Notes: generated from the sequence alone by a model not told the origin. Counted from the first letter of the stretch, positions 1 through 9,459 are shown. The stretch is DNA of 64,000 nt from Acinetobacter lwoffii (GCF_019343495.1 NZ_CP072549.1:2046001-2110000), one strand, 5' to 3'. Made by a program: numbers and translations.

Positions 1-133
1 ACATGGGATTGTCGCGATTCCAGTCTCTGCGTTCTACCAGCATCCTCCTACAGATTTACGCTTGCTCAGGTTTTGCTTTGCAAAAAAAGAACAAACCTTG
101 ATCCAGGCAGGTCAAATTCTTTCAAAGGTTTAA
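1..133 (+). CDS. PLP-dependent aminotransferase, C-terminal fragment
   Basis: The window opens inside a gene. The frame starting at base 2 gives 43 residues and a TAA at 131-133. The peptide contains IPVSAFY and LRFCFAKKE, which match the C-terminus of class I/II aminotransferases of the methionine/kynurenine aminotransferase type (YbdL-like), where an Arg in LRFCFAK binds the substrate carboxylate. The exact subfamily cannot be decided from so short a piece. A strong terminator follows, so it ends its own transcription unit. Confidence 0.7.
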   Translation, partial: HGIVAIPVSAFYQHPPTDLRLLRFCFAKKEQTLIQAGQILSKV

Positions 134-167
134 CTCATTTTTTAACTAAAAATCTCATAAAATAAAT

Positions 168-200
168 GCCTTAGTTACTTAAAAGCTAAGGCTTTTTTTT
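168..200 (+). terminator. Rho-independent terminator
   Basis: A 7-bp stem GCCTTAG (168-174) / CTAAGGC (186-192) is followed by eight T residues. It lies downstream of the aminotransferase fragment and before the MATE gene. Confidence 0.85.
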
Positions 201-261
201 ACATTCTGCCGAATAATAGCTGCATCAACAAATAGATGATAATTCAATCACAGGATGTCGC

Positions 262-1626
262 ATGGCACAGCACTCACTGATTCATCAACAGAATTTATGG
301 AAAGCCTTTCTGGTATTTCTGTTGCCATTAATTGCGACCAATATCCTGCAAAGTCTCTCCGGCACGATCAATACGGTTTTTGTGGGACAAATGCTCGGAG
401 TGAATGCGATTGCTGCTGTTGCCGTTTTTTTCCCGATCCTGTTTTGTCTGATGGCCTTTGTGATTGGTTTATCTGCCGGTTCTACCGTATTGATTGGACA
501 GGCTTGGGGTGGAAAAAATATAGAAAAAGTGCGCTGTGTGGTCGGTTCAACTTTATTTATGACCTTGATTGGCGGAAGTTTGATTGCGCTTTTCGGGGTA
601 ATTTTTGCTGAGAATATTCTTTTGGCCCTTGGCACAGATCCTGATGTAATGCATTTGTCCTTGCCCTATGTACAATGGATGCTGGCGGGTAGTCCCTTAA
701 TTTTTATCTATATTATTTATACCTCCATCTTGCGTGGCGTTGGGGATAGTACCACCCCCCTGTTTGCTTCCGCACTTACCATTGGGGTGGGTTTAGTGGT
801 GACACCGGTCCTGATTGCCGGTTATTTTGGCTTTCCTAAAATGGGCATTATCTCGCCGGCGATTGCCACCATTCTGGGAAATCTGGCGGTCCTGTTGTTT
901 TTAATCCTGTATTTGAACTATAGACAGCACCCGCTCAAGCTCGACTGGGCTTTATTAAAAAATATTCGTCATCAGCCACAGTTGAGCAGAATGATCTTGA
1001 AACTGGGGGTTCCGACTGGGGTACAAATGGTCACGACTTCAGTTGCCGGACTGGTGATTGTCGGGCTGGTCAATCGTTATGGCGCAGAAGCAACAGCCGC
1101 TTATGGTGCGGTCAATCAGGTCTTAAATTATATTCAATTTCCCGCTTTGTCGATTGCGATTGCCGCGTCTGTATTTGGTGCTCAAGCGATTGGCGCAGGT
1201 AAATCGGATCTACTCAATAAAGTCACACGGACTGCGCTGAGTATGAATATCCTGTTTACCGGCGGTCTGGTGATTCTGGCATACCTGTTCTCCAAATATC
1301 TGATGGCACTGTTTATTACCGATCCTAAGGTTGTAGTACTGGGACAACAACTGCTATTTATTGTGCTGTGGTCAATTCTGTTTTTTGGCGCCAGTGCCAT
1401 TTTTGCTTCGATCATGCGCTCAAGTGGAACGGTGACCATGCCAATGCTGATTAATATTTTTGCCATTCTCTGTATTGAAGTTCCCGCCGCTTATCTTTTT
1501 AGTCAGTGGTGGGGCCTGGAAGGTATCTGGTATGCCTATGCATTGGCCTTTGTCAGCCTGTGTATTTTGCAGGGACTGTATTATCAGTTTGTCTGGAAGA
1601 AAAAAACGGTTGAAGCGTTGATTTAG
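262..1626 (+). CDS. MATE family multidrug efflux transporter
   Basis: 454 residues, hydrophobic throughout with about 12 predicted membrane segments, the usual size for NorM/DinF-type MATE exporters in the inner membrane. MATE features visible are the early QSLSGTINTVFVGQ segment (helices 1-2) and the duplicated two-lobe pattern, with a second lobe starting near residue 240 (LGVPTGVQM). These proteins expel cationic drugs and metabolites in exchange for Na+ or H+. The ATG at 262 follows an AGGA at 251. The substrate cannot be read from the sequence. The gene stands alone between two terminators. Confidence 0.88.
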   Translation: MAQHSLIHQQNLWKAFLVFLLPLIATNILQSLSGTINTVFVGQMLGVNAIAAVAVFFPILFCLMAFVIGLSAGSTVLIGQAWGGKNIEKVRCVVGSTLFMTLIGGSLIALFGVIFAENILLALGTDPDVMHLSLPYVQWMLAGSPLIFIYIIYTSILRGVGDSTTPLFASALTIGVGLVVTPVLIAGYFGFPKMGIISPAIATILGNLAVLLFLILYLNYRQHPLKLDWALLKNIRHQPQLSRMILKLGVPTGVQMVTTSVAGLVIVGLVNRYGAEATAAYGAVNQVLNYIQFPALSIAIAASVFGAQAIGAGKSDLLNKVTRTALSMNILFTGGLVILAYLFSKYLMALFITDPKVVVLGQQLLFIVLWSILFFGASAIFASIMRSSGTVTMPMLINIFAILCIEVPAAYLFSQWWGLEGIWYAYALAFVSLCILQGLYYQFVWKKKTVEALI

Positions 1627-1704
1627 ATGCAAGGTTTTATGTACCTAGAAGTATTACAGTAGCTAACACTCTTAGTCGCAAAAAATAGACCCTATTACAG
1701 CGAT

Positions 1705-1726
1705 AAAAAACCCGCTTTCGCGGGTC
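1705..1726 (-). terminator. Rho-independent terminator of the SDR gene
   Basis: Stem ACCCGC (1711-1716) / GCGGGT (1721-1726) with a TTTC loop. On the minus strand it is followed by a run of T (the A run at 1706-1711). It ends the minus-strand SDR gene and may also stop readthrough from the MATE gene. Confidence 0.8.
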
Positions 1727-1740
1727 TGTTCTGCAATTTT

Positions 1741-2589
1741 TTAAGCAGATTTTTTCTTCTTTTTGCCAAACTGGGTCGCCAGTGCAGTGACATGCTGATA
1801 ACCGGTCGGCAAGATCCGCTGAATCAGGTCAATTGCTTTGGCATCATTACCGATCAGCAGACGGCGCTTGTCTTTTTGTACCGCCTCCAGAATTTGACGA
1901 GCGGCTTCTGCAGGTGGACAACGCAATAATTTATTAAAATTACGGGCTGATTTTTCCGGATTCATACCTAAAGTCAGCAGGCTGTTATTCATTTTTGCAG
2001 CATTGGCAATATTGGTACGGATACCGCCCGGATGTACACACAGTGCACTCACCCCACAATTTTCCAGATCCAGTTCCTGACGCAGGGATTCAGTAAAACC
2101 ACGTACCGCAAACTTGGTCGCATTATAAGCAGACTGGGTCGGCTGCGCCGTTAAACCAAACAGGCTGGAAATATTGATGACATGCCCATCGCCGGTTTTC
2201 TTGATCAGTGGCAGAAATTCTTTGGTTCCGTAAACTACGCCCCAGAAATTGATTCCGACAATCCATTCTAGTTCTTCATAAGACGCCCCTTCAACGGTTG
2301 AACCCAGCGCAACGCCAGCGTTGTTAAAGATCATATTGACACTGCCATGATCCTGTTCGACCTGTGCCGCCCAGTTACGCACCTGTTCCAGTTCAGCTAC
2401 GTTTACTTTCTGAATGGTGACATGGACATCACTTTCTTTGAGCAATTCGAGCGTTTGCGCCAGACCCTGTTCATTGATATCACTCAGCGCCAAATGACAA
2501 CCTTGCTGGGCCAGTAATACCGCCAGTTGCTGGCCAATACCTGAACCGGCACCGGTAATCGCAGCGACTTTATTTTTAAAATTTTTCAT
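1741..2589 (-). CDS. Short-chain dehydrogenase/reductase (SDR)
   Basis: 282 residues with a complete classical SDR set: cofactor loop TGAGSGIG (12-19), NNAG (89-92), catalytic Ser around 141-142 (NISS) and YNATK (Tyr155, Lys159). The C-terminus is basic (KKKKKS). It should use NAD(P)H to interconvert a carbonyl and an alcohol; the substrate is unknown, with lipid or acyl substrates common for this Acinetobacter type. It is divergent from a TetR gene, and a 20-bp palindrome lies between them, so regulation by that repressor is likely. Confidence 0.88.
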   Translation of the reverse strand: MKNFKNKVAAITGAGSGIGQQLAVLLAQQGCHLALSDINEQGLAQTLELLKESDVHVTIQKVNVAELEQVRNWAAQVEQDHGSVNMIFNNAGVALGSTVEGASYEELEWIVGINFWGVVYGTKEFLPLIKKTGDGHVINISSLFGLTAQPTQSAYNATKFAVRGFTESLRQELDLENCGVSALCVHPGGIRTNIANAAKMNNSLLTLGMNPEKSARNFNKLLRCPPAEAARQILEAVQKDKRRLLIGNDAKAIDLIQRILPTGYQHVTALATQFGKKKKKSA

Positions 2590-2678
2590 TCAATTTCCTT
2601 ATGTAAAGAACTGCCATTCCATGACAGCAGGATCTTGTTCTGTTGTTTCAGGAGCTAGCACAGATCCTCAATATAGTT

Positions 2679-2698
2679 TTGACAATATATATTGTCAA
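2679..2698. promoter_or_regulatory. Perfect 20-bp palindrome, probable TetR operator
   Basis: TTGACAATATATATTGTCAA is a perfect inverted repeat located between the divergent SDR (start 2589) and TetR (start 2813) genes. Its first six bases on either strand form a perfect -35 hexamer (TTGACA), so a bound repressor would block a promoter directly. The regulator assignment is inferred from position. Confidence 0.7.
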
Positions 2699-2812
2699 TA
2701 ATTATCCCATGTCCTTAGAGGCCAAATTTCAGGGGAGCATTTCTATATAGGTCTAAGCGTGATTTATTGCTAAGATATTCAAAATCTTCATGCAGATGAG
2801 CACATAGGCCTT

Positions 2813-3490
2813 ATGACTGATTCAACCGACTCAGCAGCAAAATCACGCCCCTCCAAGAGCAAGGAACGTCAGTTTAAAGGCCTGTCGATGGCTGAAAGGC
2901 AGCAGGCACGTCGTGAAAAGCTGATCGAAGCGGGGATTGAAGCCTATGGCCGTCACGGCTTTTTTTCAGTTACGGTCAAAGATATCTGCAATGAAGCCAA
3001 GCTGACCGAACGTTATTTTTACGAATCTTTCAAGAAAAGCGAACATTTGTTTCAGACCATTTTCTTAAAACTGATTGATGAGCTGCAACAGAATGTCATG
3101 CAGGCCATGATGCAGGCCTCCACCGATCCAAAAAAAATGATCGAGGCGGGTCTGACCGCTTTGCTCACTACCCTGCGTGACAATCCACGTATGGCCAGGA
3201 TCATTTATATTGATGCCATGCTGGTGCAGGAACTGCATAATCAGGCCACTATTCATGAAACCATGTCACGTTTCGACCGCATGATTCATGCCTTTGTCAT
3301 GTTGATGATGCCGCAGTTAAATCGCAGTGAGCAGGAAATTTCCCTGGTGTCGACCGGTTTAAATGGTTATGTCACCCAAATTGCCATTCGTTGGGTGATG
3401 AGCGGTTTTAAGCATTCGCTTGAGGAAGTTTTATCATCCTGTAGTGTGGTTTTTTTGGCGCTGCTCGAGTCATTTTCAGAGAAAAAATAA
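2813..3490 (+). CDS. TetR/AcrR family transcriptional regulator
   Basis: 225 residues. A basic, Ser/Lys-rich extension (1-27) precedes a TetR-type helix-turn-helix at about 33-80: an AGIEAYGRHGFFSVTV segment, then the DICNEAKLTERYFYESF recognition region. The rest is a helical ligand and dimer domain. It is divergent from the SDR gene with the palindromic operator between, so it probably represses the SDR and itself until a hydrophobic effector binds. The effector is unknown. Confidence 0.88.
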   Translation: MTDSTDSAAKSRPSKSKERQFKGLSMAERQQARREKLIEAGIEAYGRHGFFSVTVKDICNEAKLTERYFYESFKKSEHLFQTIFLKLIDELQQNVMQAMMQASTDPKKMIEAGLTALLTTLRDNPRMARIIYIDAMLVQELHNQATIHETMSRFDRMIHAFVMLMMPQLNRSEQEISLVSTGLNGYVTQIAIRWVMSGFKHSLEEVLSSCSVVFLALLESFSEKK

Positions 3491-3660
3491 CTGTTAAATC
3501 CTGTGCTTAATAGGCTTTCCTGCATTTACCAGTGAGTTACAAATTTATGCTGCACTACGGAAATGAGTAAAATTAATTTATGATTTTTTAACAAGTTTCT
3601 GCGCTATATTTGTCACAAATCTTTTCGAATTTCAGCAGTTTTTCCCTTTCTGCAATGATA

Positions 3661-3705
3661 CTGTCATAATTAGTCTTTGTAATAAGCCTGTCATAAATAT
3701 AAAAC
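3661..3705 (+). promoter_or_regulatory. Pho-box-like repeats upstream of phoB
   Basis: Two exact CTGTCAT heptamers (3661-3667 and 3688-3694) each sit 11 bp upstream of a weaker half-repeat, the period of PhoB-binding Pho boxes (consensus CTGTCAT with an 11-bp repeat). They lie 46-80 bp before the phoB start and imply autoregulation under phosphate limitation. A 7-bp inverted repeat, AAACGGT/ACCGTTT, follows at 3702-3717. Confidence 0.7.
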
Positions 3706-3739
3706 GGTTCACCGTTTACATGAAATAGGGTATTGCGTT

Positions 3740-4450
3740 GTGAAAGATGACTACATATTAATCGTCGATGACGAGCTCCCGATTCGGGAAATGATCCATA
3801 CCTCTCTGGATATGGCCGGTTTTCAGTGCTTACAGGCAGAAGATGCCAAGCAGGCGCATCAGATGATTGTGGATCAGCGTCCGGCACTGATTTTGCTGGA
3901 CTGGATGATGCCGGGTGGTGTCAGCGGTGTGGACCTGTGTCGTCGTCTGAAACGTGATGAAAGCCTGTCAGAAATTCCGGTGATCATGCTCACAGCGCGC
4001 GGTGAAGAAGACCACAAGGTACAAGGTCTGGATGCCGGTGCCGATGACTACATGACCAAACCATTCTCGACGCGGGAATTGGTCTCGCGGATTAAGGCGG
4101 TGCTTCGCCGCGCCAATGCCCTGAGTGGTGAAAAAACCATTGATGCCAATGGCCTGATTCTGGATCCGGTCAGCCAGCGGGTGAATTTTGGTAACAACAT
4201 TCTGGAAATGGGGCCAACTGAATACCGTTTGCTGGCCTTCTTCATGACCCATCCTGAACGTGCCTATACCCGTGCGCAATTGCTGGATCAGGTTTGGGGC
4301 GGTAACGTCTATATTGAAGACCGGACCATCGATGTGCATATCCGCCGTTTGCGTAAAGTACTGGAACCTTATGGTGTAGACCGTTTTGTACAGACCGTTC
4401 GCGGAACGGGGTATCGTTTCTCGACCCGTTCAGATGTCGCTTTAGGTTAA
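3740..4450 (+). CDS. phoB: Phosphate regulon response regulator PhoB
   Basis: 236 residues in two domains. The receiver domain (about 4-125) has acidic DD at 10-11, phospho-acceptor Asp54 in LLDWMMPG, Thr86 and Lys108 (TKPF). The OmpR-type winged helix is at about 135-230 ([31 protein letters not shown]). Start is GTG at 3740, the first in-frame start giving the normal N-terminus. phoR follows after 25 bp, and Pho-box-like repeats lie upstream. When phosphorylated it should activate high-affinity phosphate uptake. Confidence 0.93.
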   Translation: MKDDYILIVDDELPIREMIHTSLDMAGFQCLQAEDAKQAHQMIVDQRPALILLDWMMPGGVSGVDLCRRLKRDESLSEIPVIMLTARGEEDHKVQGLDAGADDYMTKPFSTRELVSRIKAVLRRANALSGEKTIDANGLILDPVSQRVNFGNNILEMGPTEYRLLAFFMTHPERAYTRAQLLDQVWGGNVYIEDRTIDVHIRRLRKVLEPYGVDRFVQTVRGTGYRFSTRSDVALG

Positions 4451-4475
4451 TATCTTTTAAGGTAAATCTTGTTTT

Positions 4476-5834
4476 ATGTATGAGCCCTACCCTGTCCCCG
4501 AACTGGCACGCGAGCACAAAAGAATCCGTTACAGCAGTTTATGGGATTTTGCGAAGCAGGATTTACGCCTACTGGCTTTTTTCCTAATTATCGCCAGCTT
4601 TATCGGTTTTGGGATTGGGTATTTCTGGATTTGTATCGTAATTGCCTTCGTGGCATTCTTTGCGACCCAAATGCGTTCCTTATATCTGGTCAATGAATGG
4701 ATTTCCAATCGCCCTTATGATGTTCCACCGAATATTGGCGGGATTTGGGGTGCGCTACTTTTCAATGTTTATCGCGCCCAACGTCAGGAACGGATTGTTC
4801 AGGCGGAAATGGTCGAATTGATTGATCGTGCACAATCTTCGCTGGTGGCCTTGCAAGAAGCCGTGGTACTACTTGATGAAAACCAACAGATTGAATGGTG
4901 GAATCCGGCAGCCGAACGTCTGCTCGGAATCTCCAGTGATGACCGTCGCCGTAATATCCTGACCTTGTTACGCCAACCAAGCTTTATCGAATACTATCAC
5001 CATATTGATGAATCCCCGGACGGCCTGAAAATGCGTTCTTCGCTGTTTGAAGACCATTATGTGCAGGTCAAAATGACCCGTTTTGGCGGAGAAAGTCGGG
5101 TACTGGTCGCTTATGATGTGACCCGGATGCACAATCTGGAACAGATGCGAAAGGATTTTGTCGACAATATTTCACATGAACTGCGCACTCCTTTGACCGT
5201 GCTCAGTGGCTATATTGAAACCTTTACCGATCAGGAAGATATCAATCCACGCTGGAAACGCGCTTTTGATCAGATGCAGTCGCAAACCCGACGCATGAAT
5301 GCACTGGTCAACGATCTGTTGCTGCTGTCACGTCTGGAAAATGATAAAAATATTGCCAAAAACCAGATCATTGAAATGCCGAGTCTGATGAACCAGCTAT
5401 TTGATGATGCCCAGGCCTATAATATTGATTATGGTCATACCCTAAATCTGGACATTGACAGTCATTGCGATTTGATCGGTTCAGATATGGAACTGGCCAG
5501 CGCCTTTAGCAACCTGATCACCAATGCCATCAAGTACACGCCTAAAGGCGGTACCATCACCATCGGCTGGCATGATGATGGTGAATCGGCCTATTTTGTC
5601 GTGCAAGATAACGGCATCGGCATTGATCCCAAACATCTGCCACGTCTGACCGAGCGTTTTTACCGCATCGATTCAGACCGCAGCCGCCGTACTGGGGGTA
5701 CCGGTTTGGGACTTGCCATCGTCAAACATGTGCTGATGCAACATCAGGCACATCTGGAAATTGAGTCCAAGGAAAACCAAGGCTCTACCTTTAAGGTGAT
5801 TTTCCCCAAAGAGCGTCTCAGCTTTCCAGAGTAA
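4476..5834 (+). CDS. phoR: Phosphate regulon sensor histidine kinase PhoR
   Basis: 452 residues. Two membrane segments lie at about 31-66, followed by a PAS-like domain (about 115-215), a HisKA domain with the phosphorylated His234 in NISHELRTPL, and an HATPase domain with N box (NLITNAIKYT), G1 (DNGIGI) and G2 (GGTGLGLAI). It sits in the inner membrane without a large periplasmic loop, as is usual for PhoR, and should phosphorylate PhoB when phosphate is scarce. A terminator directly follows. Confidence 0.93.
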   Translation: MYEPYPVPELAREHKRIRYSSLWDFAKQDLRLLAFFLIIASFIGFGIGYFWICIVIAFVAFFATQMRSLYLVNEWISNRPYDVPPNIGGIWGALLFNVYRAQRQERIVQAEMVELIDRAQSSLVALQEAVVLLDENQQIEWWNPAAERLLGISSDDRRRNILTLLRQPSFIEYYHHIDESPDGLKMRSSLFEDHYVQVKMTRFGGESRVLVAYDVTRMHNLEQMRKDFVDNISHELRTPLTVLSGYIETFTDQEDINPRWKRAFDQMQSQTRRMNALVNDLLLLSRLENDKNIAKNQIIEMPSLMNQLFDDAQAYNIDYGHTLNLDIDSHCDLIGSDMELASAFSNLITNAIKYTPKGGTITIGWHDDGESAYFVVQDNGIGIDPKHLPRLTERFYRIDSDRSRRTGGTGLGLAIVKHVLMQHQAHLEIESKENQGSTFKVIFPKERLSFPE

Positions 5835-5846
5835 TACAACCATCAG

Positions 5847-5875
5847 AAAAGGTGCCATCGGCACCTTTTCTTTTA
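5847..5875. terminator. Bidirectional terminator between phoR and GST gene
   Basis: Stem GGTGCC (5851-5856) / GGCACC (5860-5865) is flanked by an A run on the left and a T run on the right, so it can serve both phoR and the convergent glutathione transferase gene. Confidence 0.85.
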
Positions 5876-5880
5876 AGCGT

Positions 5881-6531
5881 TTAAGAGCTGATCTGTTTTT
5901 CTTTGGACAGTGCACGCGCATAGGCAGCACGTTGCGAGACCCGTTTCAGATAGGCCTGAATCGCTGGATAACTTTGGCCTGTCCGGCTTTGCATCGCCTC
6001 CAAAGGAAAACTCATCTGAATGTCGGCAAAACTGAAGTGTCCGGCAAAATAATCATGCTCGCTCAAATAGCTTTCCAGAAACTGGATATGATCTTTTAAA
6101 CGGCTCTGTACAAACTGCTTCTTCACTCCATCACAGATTTTCTTGGCGACTGGTCGAATCAGCAACGGGGTATGTTTTGGTACAGTGGTCATCACTAGTT
6201 GCATCACCAGCAGCGGCATTAACGAGCCTTCCGCATAGTGCATCCAGTAACGGTACTGGGCCTTGTCAGCAATATCTTCTGGGCGAAACTGCTGCATTTC
6301 ATCATAAGTTTCCTGCAAATATTCCAGGATCGCCGCAGATTCTGCCAGTACCTGCGATTGATCGACCAGAATCGGAGCTTTGCCCAGCGGATGAATCTGT
6401 TTTAAGGCCGGTGGCGCAGAAAGGTTGGGCTGACGTTTATAGTATTTAACCTCGTAATCCAGTCCTAATTCTTCCATAGCCCACAGAATACGAAATGATC
6501 GTGATTGTTCAAGATGATGTAAAACACGCAT
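5881..6531 (-). CDS. Glutathione S-transferase family protein
   Basis: 216 residues. The thioredoxin-like N-terminal domain (1-80) starts with HHLEQSRSFRILWAMEELG and has the cis-Pro region GKAPIL followed by AESAAILEYL, the glutathione-binding Ser element. A helical C-terminal domain follows (about 88-205). Likely a cytosolic conjugation or reduction enzyme; the substrate is not predictable. Convergent with phoR and monocistronic by its position. Confidence 0.85.
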   Translation of the reverse strand: MRVLHHLEQSRSFRILWAMEELGLDYEVKYYKRQPNLSAPPALKQIHPLGKAPILVDQSQVLAESAAILEYLQETYDEMQQFRPEDIADKAQYRYWMHYAEGSLMPLLVMQLVMTTVPKHTPLLIRPVAKKICDGVKKQFVQSRLKDHIQFLESYLSEHDYFAGHFSFADIQMSFPLEAMQSRTGQSYPAIQAYLKRVSQRAAYARALSKEKQISS

Positions 6532-6691
6532 ATTAGACTCATGATTTTATTGTTCTTACTTTTTGAGCATAACAAAAAGCAGCAGACTCTAGCTCATTTT
6601 TTGATGACTGTAATGATATGTATTCTATGTTGCAGATTAACTATTTAAGTTCAATTCAGACAGCGCTCTACATTCTCATCATTTTTAGCAT

Positions 6692-7639
6692 TTATCGGGA
6701 AGCCCGCATCTGGTCTGGAAATGCAGGCGCTTCTAAACGTGGCCCATCATAGGCAGGAATGGAACCAAAACGTTCATGGCCTTCAATCCATTGTTCCCGC
6801 GCAATTTTAAGTTCCTCTGTCGTACGCCCGACCAGATTCCACCACAGTAAAATCGGGCTTTCAAATGGTTCCCCACCAATCAATAACACCCGGCTCCCGG
6901 CATGAATTTCAGCGTTGACCTGCTGTAAGCCGGGCTCCAGGATCAGCATATTATCTTCATTTAGTTCATGCCCATTGATGCTAGCCGTCCCTTCAAGCAC
7001 CATAAAACCATATTCAAATTTCGGATTCAACGGCAAATGCATACTGCTACTTTCAGCCGCATACAGATCTACTCCGAGCAGTTCGCTATGTACTTTAACC
7101 GGTGATTTTGTTTTTAAATATTCTCCTACCAGCACGGTAAACTCGATGCCTTGCTCATGGACCACCGGCAATTCAGGATAATGGTCAAAACCCGGTGCCA
7201 TATTGATCTTGTCGTCCGGCAAGGCAATCCATAACTGCGCTGCATGCATATGCGTTTCACTCTCGGGAGAGACTTCGGTATGTGAAATGCCATAGCCCGA
7301 GGTCATCAGATTGACCTGTTTGGGACGAATCAATTGCTGATTTCCCAGACTGTCATTGTGCATCATGCTGCCCTCGATCATCCAGGTAAAGGTCTGCAGA
7401 CCAATGTGTGGATGGGGGCCGATATCCAGACCATCTCCTTGCGGAAAACTGGCCGGACCCGCATGATCCAGAAAACACCAGGCACCAATCATGCGTTTAT
7501 GTCGGCTCGGTAAGGCACGTTTAATCACGGTACCCTGCCCGATTTCCGCGCGACGTAAAGGAAACTCCTGAATAAACTGATTCACGTACTTTTCACAATC
7601 ATCGGAATTCGACAGTTCAATATCACTATTATTCGACAT
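6692..7639 (-). CDS. Pirin family protein
   Basis: 315 residues of the bicupin pirin family. The N-terminal cupin has the metal-binding motif GPHPHIGLQTFTW and, further on, SGYGISHTEVSPE; the C-terminal cupin (about 185-290) is less conserved, as is usual. Pirins are non-haem iron proteins, some with quercetin 2,3-dioxygenase activity and some acting as regulators. Here there are no informative neighbours, so the role is open. Confidence 0.87.
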   Translation of the reverse strand: MSNNSDIELSNSDDCEKYVNQFIQEFPLRRAEIGQGTVIKRALPSRHKRMIGAWCFLDHAGPASFPQGDGLDIGPHPHIGLQTFTWMIEGSMMHNDSLGNQQLIRPKQVNLMTSGYGISHTEVSPESETHMHAAQLWIALPDDKINMAPGFDHYPELPVVHEQGIEFTVLVGEYLKTKSPVKVHSELLGVDLYAAESSSMHLPLNPKFEYGFMVLEGTASINGHELNEDNMLILEPGLQQVNAEIHAGSRVLLIGGEPFESPILLWWNLVGRTTEELKIAREQWIEGHERFGSIPAYDGPRLEAPAFPDQMRASR

Positions 7640-8136
7640 GGCTGAGCTTACCTCGGCATTTTCATTCTACTTTTGAGTGGGTGAGACATGTATTTGACCG
7701 ATTCAAGATGCCTCTCTGTTCAGGACAATGTACAGGGTCTATGGGCAAAATCTATCCCTGGAAATATTTAGATACGTATAAAACGCCTCACTAGTCCCAT
7801 CAATTTAAATTCTGAAAAGCTGATGAGATTTATATTCAAAGCCCCAAACTTGAGTTTTAACAAGTCAATCATGATTTAGGTACATGACGTTAGGAGTTTA
7901 AATAAACTGAAGATCAGGAATGTCATTTATGTTTCACGTGAAACGAATCCACAACAACTAAAGACCCCAATGAATAAGATGATTATTCATGTATTTCAAT
8001 CACTTTCAATTTTATAAAACACAAATTTTGTTACGTTTTAGCTTTAAAAACTCCCCGGATACCCAATTTTTGGGAGGTTATTTTTTACTCAAACACGGCA
8101 TAATAGGCACCTATAAAAATAATACTGGACCAGGAC
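7640..8136. other. 497-bp intergenic region with parS-like site
   Basis: No gene is visible. It holds the parS-like palindrome at 7930-7945 and, at 8051-8086, a terminator-like hairpin (CCCAA/TTGGG or CTCCC/GGGAG) followed by TTATTTTTT, which could end a short transcript or attenuate the downstream cyclase gene. Confidence 0.5.
7930..7945. promoter_or_regulatory. parS: parS-like centromere site
   Basis: TGTTTCACGTGAAACG contains the perfect 14-bp palindrome GTTTCACGTGAAAC and matches 15 of 16 bases of the well-known bacterial parS consensus (ending in A instead of G). ParB binds such sites near the replication origin. The site is intergenic, between the pirin and cyclase genes, as is common for functional parS. 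Confidence 0.75.
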
Positions 8137-9459
8137 ATGTCTGCTCAGAATGAGAATATATATTCAACGGCGAATGTATCTTTTCAAAATTCGACGACCG
8201 ATAAATCACTGAAATTATCTGAATGTGATCTGCAAAACCGTCAGCTGATTGAACAGGCGCTGACAGATCCTCATGCCCGTATCCCTGCCCTGTTTCAGCA
8301 GTATTTTCATGATTATGTCTATACGCATAGTCATCATAACTTGCGTCAAATTAACTATCTGGCGCAAATTGCCTTTTTACTGTATTTCTTTGCCGATATC
8401 CTGATTATTCCAGACATGTTTTTTATTTCTGGTCTGATGCGCGTCGTTCTGGTTCTGGGGGCGATGTTTTGCTGTTATTACCTGTTTAAAAAATATAAAA
8501 ATATTCAGATTTTGGACAGAATCTTGCCGATAGGCACCACTGTAGCTGCAGCGGCCTGGATTAGCTTACTCGCGCTTTCAACCAGTCCCCATGTTGCCAC
8601 CTATATTTATGCCTCTGCGATCTTTATTCTTATCGCCAATCTCTGTGTGCAGACCCAGTTTAAAGTCGCAGTCTATTGCTCCATCTTGATTGCGCTGTTT
8701 ATCATGCTTGGGGTGACCCAGTTCATGAGTGCCTCTCAAGCCTTTATTTTTAGTGTGGTCTTTAGTCCACTGTGGTTTTTTAGCATTTATATTAACTGGA
8801 ATAATATTCTGAATGTGCGGCGTTCTTTTCTGCGCTCCCTGCTTGATGAATGGAACTATCAAACCTTAAAGAATCTGGCACATACCGATGATTTGACCCA
8901 GCTCTACAACCGTCGCCATTTTGTCGATATGGCTGAACGCTCTATTCATCAATGGCCCAAACATGCCAGTAGCTGCCTGTTGATGTTTGATGTGGATCAT
9001 TTTAAAAATATTAATGATAGCTATGGGCATGATGTCGGTGATCGGGTGCTACAACTGATTGCTGAAGTGACCCGTAAAGAAATGCGGCATAGCGATGTAC
9101 TGGCACGTTTTGGCGGGGAAGAGTTTATCGCTCTCCTGGAAGATACTCAGCTACAAGACAGCCTGGTGATTGCAGAACGAATTCGTTGTGCAATTCAAAA
9201 GCAGTATATTTATGTTGAATCCAATCATGCCATCCGGTTCACCATTTCGATCGGTGTTGCAGAACTAGAATCCCATACCCAGACTCTGGAAGATCTGATC
9301 AAACAAGCCGATATTGCCTTATATCAAGCCAAGAAGTCTGGCCGAAACCGGATTGAAGTCTATCATCCGGATATGCTGAATAAGCCCAAGCCAGCAACAG
9401 AAAATCCCTGGAATGTATTTAAGCCAGACACTCAACCAGCCCAGTCAACGGCGAATTAA
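8137..9459 (+). CDS. Membrane diguanylate cyclase (GGDEF)
   Basis: 440 residues. A cytoplasmic N-terminus of about 70 residues is followed by five or six membrane segments (about 73-222), then a GGDEF domain (about 245-410) with active-site GGEEF (326-330). The inhibitory I-site RHSD (317-320) lies exactly five residues before it. It should make cyclic di-GMP from two GTP, with product feedback. No EAL domain is present. It is followed after 190 bp by a close paralogue. The membrane part is probably the sensor; its signal is unknown. Confidence 0.92.
   Translation: MSAQNENIYSTANVSFQNSTTDKSLKLSECDLQNRQLIEQALTDPHARIPALFQQYFHDYVYTHSHHNLRQINYLAQIAFLLYFFADILIIPDMFFISGLMRVVLVLGAMFCCYYLFKKYKNIQILDRILPIGTTVAAAAWISLLALSTSPHVATYIYASAIFILIANLCVQTQFKVAVYCSILIALFIMLGVTQFMSASQAFIFSVVFSPLWFFSIYINWNNILNVRRSFLRSLLDEWNYQTLKNLAHTDDLTQLYNRRHFVDMAERSIHQWPKHASSCLLMFDVDHFKNINDSYGHDVGDRVLQLIAEVTRKEMRHSDVLARFGGEEFIALLEDTQLQDSLVIAERIRCAIQKQYIYVESNHAIRFTISIGVAELESHTQTLEDLIKQADIALYQAKKSGRNRIEVYHPDMLNKPKPATENPWNVFKPDTQPAQSTAN

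Noticed and set aside
255..611. 118-residue frame overlapping the MATE gene
   Set aside because: Cys-rich with no domain, entirely inside the clear MATE gene in another frame.
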